From the NCBI GenBank assembly GCA_001939145.1, contig LSRX01000257.1, forward strand, positions 289,450 through 353,449: a DNA stretch of 64,000 nt, given 5' to 3'. The position numbers and the translations under genes are program-made. Below the pieces are notes generated by a model. It was not told where the DNA came from. It saw only the letters and a list, made by a program, of their open reading frames with translations, and did no database searches. The number at the start of each line of letters is the position of its first letter. Position 1 is the first letter of the stretch. Below are positions 45,999 through 56,757 of the stretch, piece by piece. The DNA is from Symbiodinium microadriaticum. Its lineage: Eukaryota > Sar > Dinophyceae > Suessiales > Symbiodiniaceae.

Positions 45999-46085
45999 TA
46001 ACCTAACCCCCCCCAGGTACCTACTATATAGGGCCCTAGGGGCTCTAGTACCCTATATAGTAGGTACTTGGGGGGTTAGGCTAAT
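45999..46085. mobile_element. near-perfect hairpin element
   Basis: Left arm TAACCTAACCCCCCCCAGGT plus ACCTACTATATAGGG pairs with CCCTATATAGTAGGTACTTG plus GGGGGTTAGGCTA. Arms of about 36 bp and a loop near 10 bp. Confidence 0.8.
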
Positions 46086-46524
46086 GTTTACCTGGGCATT
46101 ATACCGTTTTTACAGGTCGGGCTTCTAGAGTGCTTCTAAGTTGTGCGGATGGAGAGCCCCTTCTGAGTTCGTTGGGGCGTGGCTAAAACTTTACGGGTGT
46201 ACATCTGCTGTGTGCAACAAAAGCTATCAGAAGAACTTTCACGACCAGTTCAGAGACCTGCGGTGAGAATGAGACTACAGCACGGAATGGATTTAGGGTT
46301 GAAAGCAGACGTCCGGGCCGAAGCTACGGAGCAAAGGCCAAAACTTCTCAGTCTTATGCGTGCTCTGACATACTCTTTCTTGGCTGCACAGCTACACCCC
46401 TCCCCAGCCCTTCCCAAACCCAGAATTCCACAAACCCTAAACCCGTAAAAGCCCGACCGTACACCTTGAGCCCTAATTAAGCGCTGTACCCTCTTGGGTC
46501 TCAAAAGCTCCCAGTAGTCACTGG
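46086..46524. other. no gene recognised
   Basis: An 89-codon plus-strand frame at 46179-46448 looks protein-like at first but ends in telomere-like sequence and matches no family I know. Confidence 0.4.
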
Positions 46525-46655
46525 CCCCAAAACCCTAAACCCTAAACCCCTAAACCCCCAAAACCCTAAACCCTAAACCCCTAAAACCCTAAACCCTAAA
46601 CCCCCTAAACCCCGTAACCCCTAAACCCCTAAAGCCCTAAAACCCTAAACCCGAA
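46525..46655 (+). repeat. telomere-like array (CCCTAAA/CCCCTAAA)
   Basis: Mixed heptamers and octamers, including CCCTAAAA. Confidence 0.9.
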
Positions 46656-46795
46656 GCCATCAGAGGTCCCAACCTGATCCGTCGCCCCTGCACAGAGGAG
46701 ATCTGGCTGGTTCGAGATCAAGACATAGTCTTTCAGCTCCTTTCCAGGCTTAGGGATTGCAGGGTTTAGGCTTTAGGGTAGTTTAGGGAACCATA

Positions 46796-46797
46796 GA

Positions 46798-46823
<26 letters not shown>
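46796..46823. repeat. AT microsatellite
   Basis: Uninterrupted AT run. Confidence 0.9.
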
Positions 46824-46830
<7 letters not shown>

Positions 46831-46960
46831 TCCGGAATCGGATCTACCCCAAATGGGCTATTCCGATATTCCCAATCCAAAAGCCTAGAACTGCTGGAGG
46901 TTCAGAGTTTGTGGGCACCCCCGCAAAACCCTGCAGTGATTCCCCACACCATTATCCCTA

Positions 46961-47190
46961 AGCCCTAAACTCCAATCCCTAAACCCTAAACCCTAAGCCC
47001 TAAACTTAGGACCTAAACTCCAATCCCTAAATTAAACTCCAATCCCTAAATCCTAAGCCCTAAACTTAGGCCCTAAGCTCCAATCCCTAAACCCTAAACC
47101 CTAAGCCCTAAACTTAGGCCATAAACTCCAACCCCTAATCCCTAAACCCTAAGCCCTAAACTTAGGCACTAAACCCCTAAGCCCTAAACC
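46961..47190 (+). repeat. higher-order telomere-like repeat, 48-bp unit
   Basis: CTCCAATCCCTAAA and CCCTAAACTTAGGCC alternate. Unit starts at about 46967, 47015, 47034, 47075, 47123 and 47171 give spacings of 48, 19, 41, 48 and 48. Confidence 0.85.
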
Positions 47191-47304
47191 CTGTTTGACA
47201 ACCCCTCACCTGGATCCTGAACTGGAGCTCCCAGCTCCGAAGATAAATTCCCGCAGTGCAGAGAACGATGGAGAGACAGACGAAGGCCACCAGGATCACC
47301 TAAG

Positions 47305-47415
47305 GCTGCGGTTTAGGGCTTAGGGTTTATAGGGGTTTAGGGTTTAGGGTTTATGGGGTTTATAGGGTTTATAGGGTTTAGGGTTTCGGGTTTAGGGTTT
47401 AGGGTTTAGGCGAGC
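47305..47415 (-). repeat. telomere-like array (TTTAGGG)
   Basis: TTTAGGG with TTTATAGGG and TTTATGGGG variants, facing the C-rich array 120 bp upstream. Confidence 0.9.
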
Positions 47416-47479
47416 TCAGGGCTGGAGGGCTTGGTTTCTGGACGGCTTGGGCGTCAAACCCATCAGCTGTAAGGGCTGA

Positions 47480-47575
47480 GGGCCTAAACCCCTAAACCCC
47501 TAAATCCTACTCAAATCCTAGACCCTAAACCCGAGGCCCTAAACCCCTAACCCCTAACCCCTAAACCCCAATGGC
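47480..47575 (+). repeat. telomere-like tract (CCCCTAAA)
   Basis: Octamer-rich CCCCTAAA and CCCCTAAC units. Confidence 0.85.
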
Positions 47576-47910
47576 TTGTAGGGATTAAGGTCGAACCTTT
47601 GCTTAGATGCTCTTGTTATGCATCAGAAGAGAAGCAACTTTAAGAGCCCTCGCCAAGTTAATCCCTGTGGAAGGGGTTTCTTACTCACGAGTCAAGATGG
47701 ATCAAGGCGTGGGTTTCTCGAATGTAAAACCTCGCCACCGTAAACCCTAAACATAAATCGGAACCTAACCCTGCATCCAGTTCTTGCAACCAAACCCTTA
47801 AGCCTTAAAGCCTTACAGCCATTCGAACTCTTAAACCCAAAGCCTGCAACCTGCATCACTGTACAACACTCCAGGCCAATTCCTCCTTCCTGCTCCAAGC
47901 CCTGAACCTC

Positions 47911-48060
47911 AAATCCGAAACCCATTCAAAGAACCCTAAATCCCAAACCCATTTAAAAGAACCCTAAATCACCCTAAATCCCAAACCCCTTTTAAAAGAA
48001 AACTAAATCCCAAACACATGAAAAGGAACCCTAATTCCAAACCCATTTAACCAACCCTAT
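47911..48060 (+). repeat. five-unit minisatellite with telomere-like core
   Basis: AAATCCCAAACCCATTTAAA and AGAACCCT units start near 47911, 47938, 47976, 48005 and 48033 (27-38 bp apart). Confidence 0.8.
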
Positions 48061-48252
48061 ACCCTACCCCCCTTATCCCTTCAAGTCGCTGCTTTGAGGA
48101 TCGTGGCATTCCGCTGGATGGCATGCGCAGCGCCCGGCCAGGCGAGTCCTGTGTGCTGCAGCCATGCTTTAGGGTTTACGGGGTTTAGGGCCTAGGGCAT
48201 GAGGTTTAGTTTAGGGTTTAGGGTTTGAGGTTTCGCAGCACACTCTCTACTA

Positions 48253-48357
48253 TACCCTACCTGGACCTAAGTAACCTACCTTCTTAGACCCTATAGGGAA
48301 CTCACAAAAACGGAGCCCCGAAAAGGCAGGTTATGGCACGAGTCCAGGTATACCCTA
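48253..48357. mobile_element. imperfect foldback element
   Basis: CTACCTGGAC faces GTCCAGGTA, and AACCTACCTTCTT faces AAAAGGCAGGTT. Noncoding. Confidence 0.5.
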
Positions 48358-50095
48358 CCCACCCGGGCCATTCCTATGGTCTCGTCGTCGCTGTGCGCTG
48401 CAGCTGGCATCCGCAGTGTCGTGATGGACCACCGGAAGAGGCATCGGGCGGCTGGTGAGTTTCACAGAGATACTTGCGACCCCTAGGGTTCTACAGGGCT
48501 GCATTGAGGGCTTAAGGCTATTAAGGGATCTTTGTGGGTTCCATGGGGTTCTATGAGGGCTCCTTGAATGAACATTCGATTTCGATAGGTCTGGAGGTGT
48601 TCGACTGCCGCAGGTCATTGCGGTTGGAGTGTCCTGGGTTTAGGGTTTCGGTCTTAGGGTCATATTAGCTGGGGCTTGCGATTTCCTGATAGCGTTTAGG
48701 GCTCTGGGGTTTCGGGTCCACAGGCTTCTTGCTGTGTTGTCTTGGACGCTTTGCTTGCTTTTGCCTACTGGGCCTACGGGTGGGGCTCAGGCCCCATAAT
48801 GCAGTTGCAGCTGCAAGGCCAGCAGAGATGGGCATTACCTGCGAGGTTCCGCGGTTTGCTCGTTTGTTGTTCTTTGGGTGGGGGTCGTTCGGGTTCAGTG
48901 GGTCGTATGGGCATCCAATTTTTTGAGGAACACACAACCTCCCACCTGAATACAAACAAGGGTCGTACCTTCATCATGGCGAACAGAACATTGTTATTAT
49001 TTTTTCAATCGGTTGTAGCCTAGACTACACGGGGAGTGTAAGAGACCAGCGATATGTCTCGGAGAACAGTTTCAGAAAAAAAAGACCCACATTGGACCCC
49101 AAGTTTTAGGATCCTGCTTCAAAAGAAACCCTACCATTTCAAGAGCTCATTATCAACAAACATAACAACCTATATAGAGCCGTTGCAAAACCCATCCACA
49201 TTCCCCAAAAAGGAACCCGGATCCATGGCACCCCCGGATTGACGCTTAGAAGGTTTCAGGGTCCAAGGTTCAGGGGTCTTAGGCTTCAGGGCTGCTGGCT
49301 TATTGCGGGTAGTCTTGCAGGTATGACGGTTTCGCATTGTCAGGGCCGGTGTCCGTCCCTCCATCCAACCCATCCACAATGCATGCATGCATGAAAGGAT
49401 AAATATGCATGCTTGGCGTGTCCACATGGGCGGTGTATGTACAAACATATCTAGTTCTATGCATGAAACCTAAGCCTGACTTGCATTCTGTTGGCTTCCA
49501 ACATTATTGGATGACCTACCTTATCGTGTACAACAGATACGGTGCCCACGTTAAGAAAATCAGGGCATGTGCTAAGCGCGCAGTTCTTCAGTTGCGTGGT
49601 TCGGCTGGTGATTGGTGTTTCGGCTTACGGTATAAAACCAGCTTGTAAACCGCTTTTTCACGGCAGGAAACGCAATGGCTCGGAGGCATGTGCGACCTAG
49701 CCAAGCAAAGCTGATGCCTTTGGCAAAACAACAATGTCCACCGGCTGGACAAGGAGACCCTGCAACATGTGGAATGCAGTCGACACCACATACGGTAAGA
49801 CCTGCGAACAAAATAACACCGATGAATGAACCGGGTTCGGTGTCAAGCGATAATCTCTGAAAGCCTGGCGTCAAGTTGAAGCTGTAACAACTGGGCTAGG
49901 TATACAGGCCGGGGAGGCTGGAAGCTCGGGAGGGGTTGGGGCATGGGGCTGACATGTTGGTTTGTCGCGCATACCTTATAAGCCAGCAAAAAAAAATGAA
50001 GCTGTGCTACATGGTGGAACCTCACAACCCTGAACCCTTCTCCGCCCTAAACCCTGCACTCTCATCTGCAAACTCCTACTATCTTGCTTGCCCCT
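48358..50095. other. mostly unique, heptamer-poor, no gene recognised
   Basis: One TTTAGGG at about 48640, then about 1.4 kb with almost none. Overlapping frames of 90-100 codons on both strands, none recognised. Confidence 0.5.
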
Positions 50096-50261
50096 AAATT
50101 ACTAAACCCTAAACCCTAAACCCTAAGCCCCTAAACCCTAAACCGTGTGTGTTTCTGTCGAAGATCTCCCGTCCAGGAAGCTGAGCAGCTGCCCTTTGGG
50201 CAGAAGTCTCGTAAGAAGACCCGGGCTGGGGACTGCAAGGGCACTGACTCCCAAACCCTAC

Positions 50262-50958
50262 TTAGGGTTTAGGGTTTAGCGTTTAGGGTTTAGGGTCTAG
50301 GGTTTAGAGTTTGGGGTTTAGGATTTAGGGTTTAGAGTTTAGGGTTTAGGATTTTGGGTTTAAAGTTTAGGGTACTCCTATATAACGCGCAAATCCAAAC
50401 CCTGAAGTGTGTCCAGAAACCCTCGAGCCTGACATCCAACTACTATACAGCCCGACAAAAGAAACACAGGGATCTGAGATTGCACATGCTCATAGGGTTT
50501 AGGGTTTAGGGTCTAGGGTTTAGCCACCGATTACCAGATCAGTAACACCTGGACTTAAACCGTAAGAGCGCCTCACATTTCCAAACTGGGAGTCCGAAAT
50601 AATCCCTAAACTAGTCCCTAAAACCTGTGAGCCCTGAGACTAAAAACCCGAAACCCTGGACGACTATATGGTAAAGGGTTCCTATATAGGTACTTGAAAG
50701 AACTTTAAAGCCTAAGTATATACTGTAGGTACATGGAGCCTTAGGGCAGCCAGAAAGTCAAAACATGTAGATCTTCGAAGGCCTCGCCTAGAGACTCAGC
50801 TCCCTTCAGAGGGCGTAAGGGTGTGATGGGCAAGAACACAGCAAGGCATCACGGTTTGGGCTGCGCTACCTCTGAAACTTCCGAAATTCAAGGGCTTATA
50901 GGGTTTAGGGTTTGGGGTGGGGTTAAGGGTTGCCATACCCTTACACCCCATAGCCAAA
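50262..50958. repeat. 697-bp block, first of two identical copies
   Basis: Recurs at 54196-54892 with no difference that I could see. It holds a TTTAGGG tract, unique sequence, and a family E element (about 50665-50748). Confidence 0.9.
50665..50748. mobile_element. family E element, partial
   Basis: GGGTTCCTATATAGGTACTT and TAAAGCCTAAGTATATACTG lead to TAGGTACATGGAGCCTTAGGG at the right end. The left end lacks the GGCTCC motif. Confidence 0.5.
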
Positions 50959-51000
50959 AACGGTAGGCTCGAACAGCCAGAAGATGTTTCTATCTGGGTA

Positions 51001-51099
51001 TAGTTCTCTAATCTAAAGTAGGGTCCCTTTTTAGGTCCCCCATATAGTATGGCACCCTTATAAAAAGGACCCTAAAAGGGACCCTCATTTAGAGAACTA
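51001..51099. mobile_element. MITE-like family F element, best copy
   Basis: TAGTTCTCTAATCTAAAGTA faces GACCCTCATTTAGAGAACTA with TA at both ends. Inner arms GGGTCCCTTTTTAGGTCC and GGACCCTAAAAGGGACCC. Confidence 0.75.
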
Positions 51100-51960
51100 C
51101 TCATATCAACCTCTCAAGGCCCTGAGCTTGCACGTGCCAGCCCTGTCTCTCGGTAATAAGAGCAAAAGTAGGAGACAGCCAACTCTTTCGGATGTTCACA
51201 GGGCTTGGGGTCCAGGGCGAGTAGGGGCGTAGGGCTTTTGTGGTTTTGGGCTCTTGGGTTTAGGGCTGAAGCTTCAAGGTTCTACAAAAAACCGTAGCCC
51301 CCCATCCCCAAACCGGTAGAAAACGCCGGCACACCAGGCTCGAACGGGGGTGGAGCGCGAGAAGGAGCACTGTAGTAAACCGGTTCCCTACACCTTACGG
51401 AGCAGGACATGAAGAAACAAGTAGCATACTGACTGCCAGAAATACAAGGGGGCATACGTAAGCAACAGGAAACTACTCCTGGCTTTAGCTGTGATGCTCG
51501 TTACACATGGTATGGAAAGTCCGAAGAAGCTCGGCGAGGTCTCCTACTGCCCAGGGGACAGCGATTCGGCATATCCCCATCATCCCACACGGAGCAACGA
51601 ACATTTGGCAATGCTGGCATCGCATCCGAGGGAGTACGGGTGCGCACCCCATAAAGCTTACGCTGACCTGCTGGAACCCACGTCTTTTGCATGCTCTCTC
51701 CAAGTCGCAGGTTTTGAACTAGGCTTCTGCTATGACTCCTGACCATAGCAAGCGCTGGTTCTGAAGGACAGCGTAAGTCATAAGCCAGCAATCCTAAACC
51801 CTTAAGCCCTCTCTACCAATACATACCTAAACCAGAATGGCTACGTACGTCCGGTGAGTTTGAGCGTGCCTGGTTCCTCTATCCTAAATCGTAACTCCTA
51901 GTACATCCTAAATGCTAGATCCTAGCAAATCCTGAACCTTGGCTCCTAAATCCTAAATAT
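51100..51960. other. no gene recognised
   Basis: 51300-51790 is a heptamer-free stretch with protein-like frames on both strands (for example PGDSDSAYPHHPTRSNEHLA on plus at about 51550-51610), but no family I recognise. Confidence 0.45.
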
Positions 51961-52027
51961 CAGCAGGGTTTAGGGTTTAGGGCAGTTTAGGGTTTAGGGT
52001 TTGGGGGGTTTGAGGTCAATTTAGGGC

Positions 52028-52120
52028 TACCCATAGGCTCCATAGTAGTTCCTTTTTGGGGTTGCCTTATAGGATCCTAAATACAAACTCCGAAAAAGGA
52101 ACTACTATGGAGCCTACGTA
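52028..52120 (-). mobile_element. MITE-like family A element
   Basis: TACCCATAGGCTCCATAGTA faces GAACTACTATGGAGCCTACG. Interior GCCTTATAGGATCCTAAATA marks the reverse orientation. Confidence 0.8.
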
Positions 52121-52156
52121 GCGTACGGCTTTAGGATTTCTTGGTGTGGGGCTTAA

Positions 52157-52262
52157 GGGGTTTAGGGTTTAAGGGTTAGGCTGCAGGGTTTAGGGTTTTA
52201 CGATTTCGGGGTTTAGGGTTTAGGGGTTAGGCTGCAGGGTTTAGGGCTTCAGGATTTCGGGG
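52157..52262 (-). repeat. two-copy tandem repeat of 51 bp
   Basis: GGTTAGGCTGCAGGGTTTAG occurs twice, each followed by GG.TT.A.GATTTCGG. Confidence 0.85.
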
Positions 52263-52606
52263 TTGATGGTTGAAAAAAGGATTCTGGAAAGCAGGGAAGC
52301 TTTGTTGTAGTTTGCTCAGGTTCTCCGCGGAGTTTCGCGTGCATCCCTGTGCTGAGTGAGCATGCATTCTGGAATGAAGTTACGCCTTAACCTTAAAAAA
52401 AAAAACAGGTTTGGGCACACAAGAAGGGGTTATTCTGGGAAGGTGTGGTGGTACTTTCAACCCTAAGCCCTAAACCCTAAACCCTCAACCCCAAAACCCT
52501 AGCAGCCCTTCGCTTCACTTGCCGAAGATGATGCTGGAGCTGCAGCAGGTGCGGCGGCAGCCATCAAAGTCCTTCTCGTCGAGCCTCGCAGGCGACTTCT
52601 CTGGGG

Positions 52607-52676
52607 AATTCGGGTTTAGGCTTGAGGCTTACGGGTTCTCTACAAAATTCGGGTTTAGGCTTGAGGCTTACGGGTT
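52607..52676. repeat. exact 31-bp direct repeat, 39-bp period
   Basis: AATTCGGGTTTAGGCTTGAG and GCTTACGGGTT at 52607-52637 and again at 52646-52676. Confidence 0.9.
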
Positions 52677-52679
52677 TAG

Positions 52680-53454
52680 GGTTTAGGGTTCAGGATTTCG
52701 GGTTTGGTGGGGTCGTGCCCTAGAGACGAAGGCCTAAGATATTACGAGCTGGCGTGGTTGAGGGCCTATCTGGCGTGAGGTTTACCTTATATTCTACCCT
52801 AGCCCACCCTTTTTTGCATGTTCTTCCAAAAACGGAGGTTTCGGTAGAGGTAGGTAGGGGCGGGGGTGACAGGATTCAGGGCTCAGGAAGCCCCAACTAT
52901 GCCAAGGCCTAGGTGGCCCTCTTCGGCGGAAGTTGCCGGACTCCACCCACGTATCCACGCCCAAGCTCCGGGTATGGGGCTTTGGTCTCAGGCATTGCCA
53001 AAGTTGCGAGCTTTGGGTTTAGGGTTTAGGGTCTTAATATTGGTAAACTTTGGGATTTATAGGGTTTATGGGGACCTACCCAAGGATATTTGCCCTAAGC
53101 CCTAAACCCCCAAAGCCCTAAAACCCTACACCCCAAATTCAGAATCAGAGGGAGCTCAAAACACAACAAGAACGGATGAGTCGAAACGCAAGGGCCTTCG
53201 CAGGGTGGCCGAGGATGCAGATTTTGGCATGCGCGCTGCCTCGCGGATGCCTGGGAATTACCAGGCAGCTGTTTGAGATCATGAGGGATTGTGCAGGAAT
53301 GGCCAAATAGCGATGCTTCCGTCGGACCATCCTATACTAAATCCTTGAAACCCGCGTGAAAAACAGCAGAACCTTGATTGATCCTGCTGTACTTCGGGGC
53401 CTAGGGATGCTTGGCTGAGGCTTCGTGTAGTCTCAGTCCTGCAATACTGGTAAT
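52680..53454. other. no gene recognised
   Basis: TTTAGGG motifs at 52675-52690 and 53005-53030, CCCTAAA at 53097-53130, otherwise unique. Confidence 0.5.
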
Positions 53455-53720
53455 CATATCAATAATAGCCACAATAAGAATAATAATCGTAATATTCGTC
53501 ATAACAATAATAAATAAATAGGTAGGAACAATAAATATAGTGATAATAATAATAATGACAATAGCAATGATAATTAAATGATAACAATAACAACAACAAT
53601 AAGAAGAAGACAAGTAATAATACTAAAATGATGACAATAATAGTAATAAGAAGAAGAATATTCGTAATGATAAGAATAAAGCAATGACAATGATAACAAT
53701 AACCACCAAAATAAGTATGT
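53455..53720. repeat. AAT/AAC/AAG trinucleotide-rich tract
   Basis: About 265 bp of ATAAT, AATAAC and AAGAAG words. Confidence 0.9.
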
Positions 53721-53807
53721 TATGTTTTTCGACCCAGTCCGGCCCCTCCGTCAACTACATTGCAGGAAGGTTCCTCAGGAGCCTAAAAGAGGACCAACAT
53801 AATAAAG

Positions 53808-53907
53808 AAAGGCCTGAAGGTAAGGGGTTTATCAGTTTATTTTAGGTGCCTATATAAACATAAAGGCTTGAAGGTAAGGAGTTTATCAGTTTAGTTTAGG
53901 TGCCTAT
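53808..53907. repeat. two-copy tandem repeat, 54-bp period
   Basis: AAAGGC.TGAAGGTAAGG and GTTTATCAGTTTA.TTTAGG plus TGCCTAT in both copies, starting at 53808 and 53862. Confidence 0.9.
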
Positions 53908-54180
53908 TTTTCGGGGGACCCTGGTTAATGTAGTGCTGGGGCCCCGGCGGGAGCAGTCGAGTCTGGCGGGAGCATTCACCACCTCTGCAAGGGCTGGGGC
54001 TGGGCTTCCGACCTCAACCACCCTAAACCCCAAAACCCTAAAACTCCCCACGGGAATGTGACACGGAATGTGTGCAACCCTCCAACCCTCCTCCCCTCGT
54101 ACCGGGCGTGCCGAGGTTAGAAGTCAGGGTAAAGCTTCGAACAACAAAAAGAGGCTCTGAGCTCGATGATTCAGGTCGGT

Positions 54181-54194
54181 GGGGGGGGGGGGGG
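54181..54194. other. G14 homopolymer at the edge of the duplicated block
   Basis: A pure G run immediately before the second copy of the 697-bp block. Confidence 0.85.
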
Positions 54195-54195
54195 T

Positions 54196-54893
54196 TTAGG
54201 GTTTAGGGTTTAGCGTTTAGGGTTTAGGGTCTAGGGTTTAGAGTTTGGGGTTTAGGATTTAGGGTTTAGAGTTTAGGGTTTAGGATTTTGGGTTTAAAGT
54301 TTAGGGTACTCCTATATAACGCGCAAATCCAAACCCTGAAGTGTGTCCAGAAACCCTCGAGCCTGACATCCAACTACTATACAGCCCGACAAAAGAAACA
54401 CAGGGATCTGAGATTGCACATGCTCATAGGGTTTAGGGTTTAGGGTCTAGGGTTTAGCCACCGATTACCAGATCAGTAACACCTGGACTTAAACCGTAAG
54501 AGCGCCTCACATTTCCAAACTGGGAGTCCGAAATAATCCCTAAACTAGTCCCTAAAACCTGTGAGCCCTGAGACTAAAAACCCGAAACCCTGGACGACTA
54601 TATGGTAAAGGGTTCCTATATAGGTACTTGAAAGAACTTTAAAGCCTAAGTATATACTGTAGGTACATGGAGCCTTAGGGCAGCCAGAAAGTCAAAACAT
54701 GTAGATCTTCGAAGGCCTCGCCTAGAGACTCAGCTCCCTTCAGAGGGCGTAAGGGTGTGATGGGCAAGAACACAGCAAGGCATCACGGTTTGGGCTGCGC
54801 TACCTCTGAAACTTCCGAAATTCAAGGGCTTATAGGGTTTAGGGTTTGGGGTGGGGTTAAGGGTTGCCATACCCTTACACCCCATAGCCAAAN
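54196..54893. repeat. 697-bp block, second copy, ending in a single N
   Basis: Same as 50262-50958 at an offset of 3934. It stops at the N at 54893, after which unrelated TA microsatellite begins. Confidence 0.9.
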
Positions 54894-54932
54894 TATATGT
54901 TATATATATATATACATATATATATATATAAA
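54894..54932. repeat. TA microsatellite after the gap
   Basis: TATATG/TA run directly after the N. Confidence 0.9.
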
Positions 54933-55430
54933 TACAAAGGAGGGGGACCCTGGGAGCGCGGACTGCTTGTGGTTGAATATAGTCATCGTTGCTCCGCTTT
55001 GAAGGATATCTAACTCTTGCTCCGGGATTCAGGGCTTAGGGCCTTTAGGGTTTAGGGTTTCCGGTTCAGGGTTTAGGGGTTGAGGGCTCTCGGTTTAGAT
55101 TTTGGGTTCAAGGTGTCGCGTAGGATTCTCCGCTAAACCCTTCCCAGATACCCCCAAACCCTCTTCGCATAATCACAGAGCCATGTAACAGGGAAGGTTT
55201 CGCAGATTCCAAGATAGACCTTCAAGCACACTCTTCTCAAACCCTCCACTTCTCGCACTGGTAACCTTGCACAGAACCTGCAGAAAACAGCAATCAAGTT
55301 CCAGAGCCCACGACAGGAATGGAAGCTCAAGTGTCGAAGCTAAGCCCTAAACCCTGAAGCCTAAAGCCTCAGCACTCAGTCGAGACGAATGCTTGACCCG
55401 AAGATGCAGCAATCTGCTTTCTCTACTACA
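54933..55430. other. no gene recognised
   Basis: TTTAGGG motifs at 55035-55105; unique otherwise. Confidence 0.5.
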
Positions 55431-55566
55431 GAGGCCTTAGTAACTAGACGAGGGTTTTGGGGTAAACCAAAATCGTGTTGCTAGTTCTTCTAAGGCTCGG
55501 GTTTTGGGCTACATCATAAGAGAACCCCAAAAGAGCATGGAAAATGATTCAGGCCCCTCTTGTACT
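55431..55566. mobile_element. MITE-like family B element
   Basis: GAGGCCTTAGTAACTAGACG at the left, AATGATTCAGGCCCCTCTTG at the right. Interior GGGTTTTGGGGTA. Confidence 0.6.
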
Positions 55567-55626
55567 CGACCTCCGTCCTTGTCCTGGGTTTTGGGGTTGA
55601 ACCGGTCTCTCCGTTTGGGACCTACT

Positions 55627-55778
55627 AGGGCTCCACTTGCCTAAAGCATGGCCCTAAGAGTCCAAGTGCCTCTTATTATAAGGTTTTGGAGTGCCAGGAC
55701 CCATAAACAACAAAAAGAAAAACGAGTACGTTGCAGTATCAGGTTGGTAGCCTACTATTTAAGTAACTGGAGCCCCCA
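55627..55778. mobile_element. MITE-like family D element with longer loop
   Basis: TAGGGCTCCACTTGCCTAAA faces TATTTAAGTAACTGGAGCCCC. The loop is longer than in the copies at 26777 and 29055 and contains sequence absent there. Confidence 0.6.
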
Positions 55779-55960
55779 AAAAAACCTCACGGAACCCCCA
55801 AAAACCCAAACCCTTATAAGCCCTAAACCCTAAAACACTTCTCTGTAGCTTGAAAAGGTGCCCTGGTTCTGCCACGCCACCGTGCGTGCCAGCAGTGGCG
55901 TTCGGCCGTCAGCCCTGACTTCAATTCAATCGTTCAGACCACCCTGAATCATAAGAACAC

Positions 55961-56062
55961 TGTTGATGGTATATGAATCCTGCATTACCTTAAGAACCTT
56001 AATCTCTGGGAATTATGGTATAATTCTTGTTATGGGTACTGCAGGATTTATATCATCAACCA
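55961..56062. mobile_element. MITE-like family C element
   Basis: GTTGATGGTATATGAATCCTG faces GCAGGATTTATATCATCAAC. Interior TGGGAATTATGGTATAATTC is itself palindromic. Confidence 0.7.
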
Positions 56063-56301
56063 TACCATCGGATAATTGGAGTCTACTTGAGATGCGGGGT
56101 GGTCCATACTCTGCCTGAAACCCTGATCCGACACCCTGATTTGTCAGGATGCCTTGTTACAAATGAAGGAGTGATTACGCTCTGGCCCTGGATCGACGAA
56201 TCGAAATCAGGACCTGACTGCAAACTTACAGTCCGAGATACAAGGCCCGTGCCTAAAAAACTGCAAAGGATGGGAAACTGAACTTACAGCCCAAGCCCTG
56301 C

Positions 56302-56470
56302 CAACAACAACAACAACAATAGTAGTCATAATCATAATCATACAATCACAAGAACCATCATCATACATATCATCATAGCCACAAGTCATATCGCTCATAG
56401 TCTCGTTCAATCATAATCATAAGAGAATGATCATATTCTTAAGCACAGGCATGGTCATAACAATACTAAG
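56302..56470. repeat. AAC then ATAATC-type low-complexity tract
   Basis: Five AAC triplets, then degenerate CATAATCATAATC words. Confidence 0.8.
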
Positions 56471-56650
56471 AATAATCCTGCACAAAGTTGCTGAGACAAA
56501 CGGGTCTCTAAAGGTAAAGCCGTGCCGGTGGCCGCGCGCAGACTAAAGCAGCGACACAGGCGGTGTTGAGGGGTCCGGGGCTCGCGGTGTGACGGCTTGC
56601 GGAGTCTAGAGAAATGTCTCAAGCCCGAGGAGTGCCAGGTAAAAGACCCC
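56471..56650. other. unique GC-richer spacer
   Basis: No telomere-like motif and no recognised product. Confidence 0.4.
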
Positions 56651-56652
56651 TG

Positions 56653-56757
56653 CTATACTGTTGATGACATATAATTCCTGCATTACCCATAAGAAGGAAT
56701 ACACCATAATTCCCATGGTTTGGGGTCCAGGATTTATACCATCAACCGTAGTATAGG
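56653..56757. mobile_element. MITE-like family C element, TA-flanked
   Basis: CTATACTGTTGATGACATAT faces GGATTTATACCATCAACCGT plus AGTATAGG. Interior AAGAAGGAATACACCATAAT matches 15560-15600. Confidence 0.75.

Noticed and set aside
51485-51791. Opposed 70-96 codon frames with fairly ordinary composition
   Set aside because: Frames on both strands are open at once, no family is recognisable and no splice context is clear; kept only as a heptamer-poor region.
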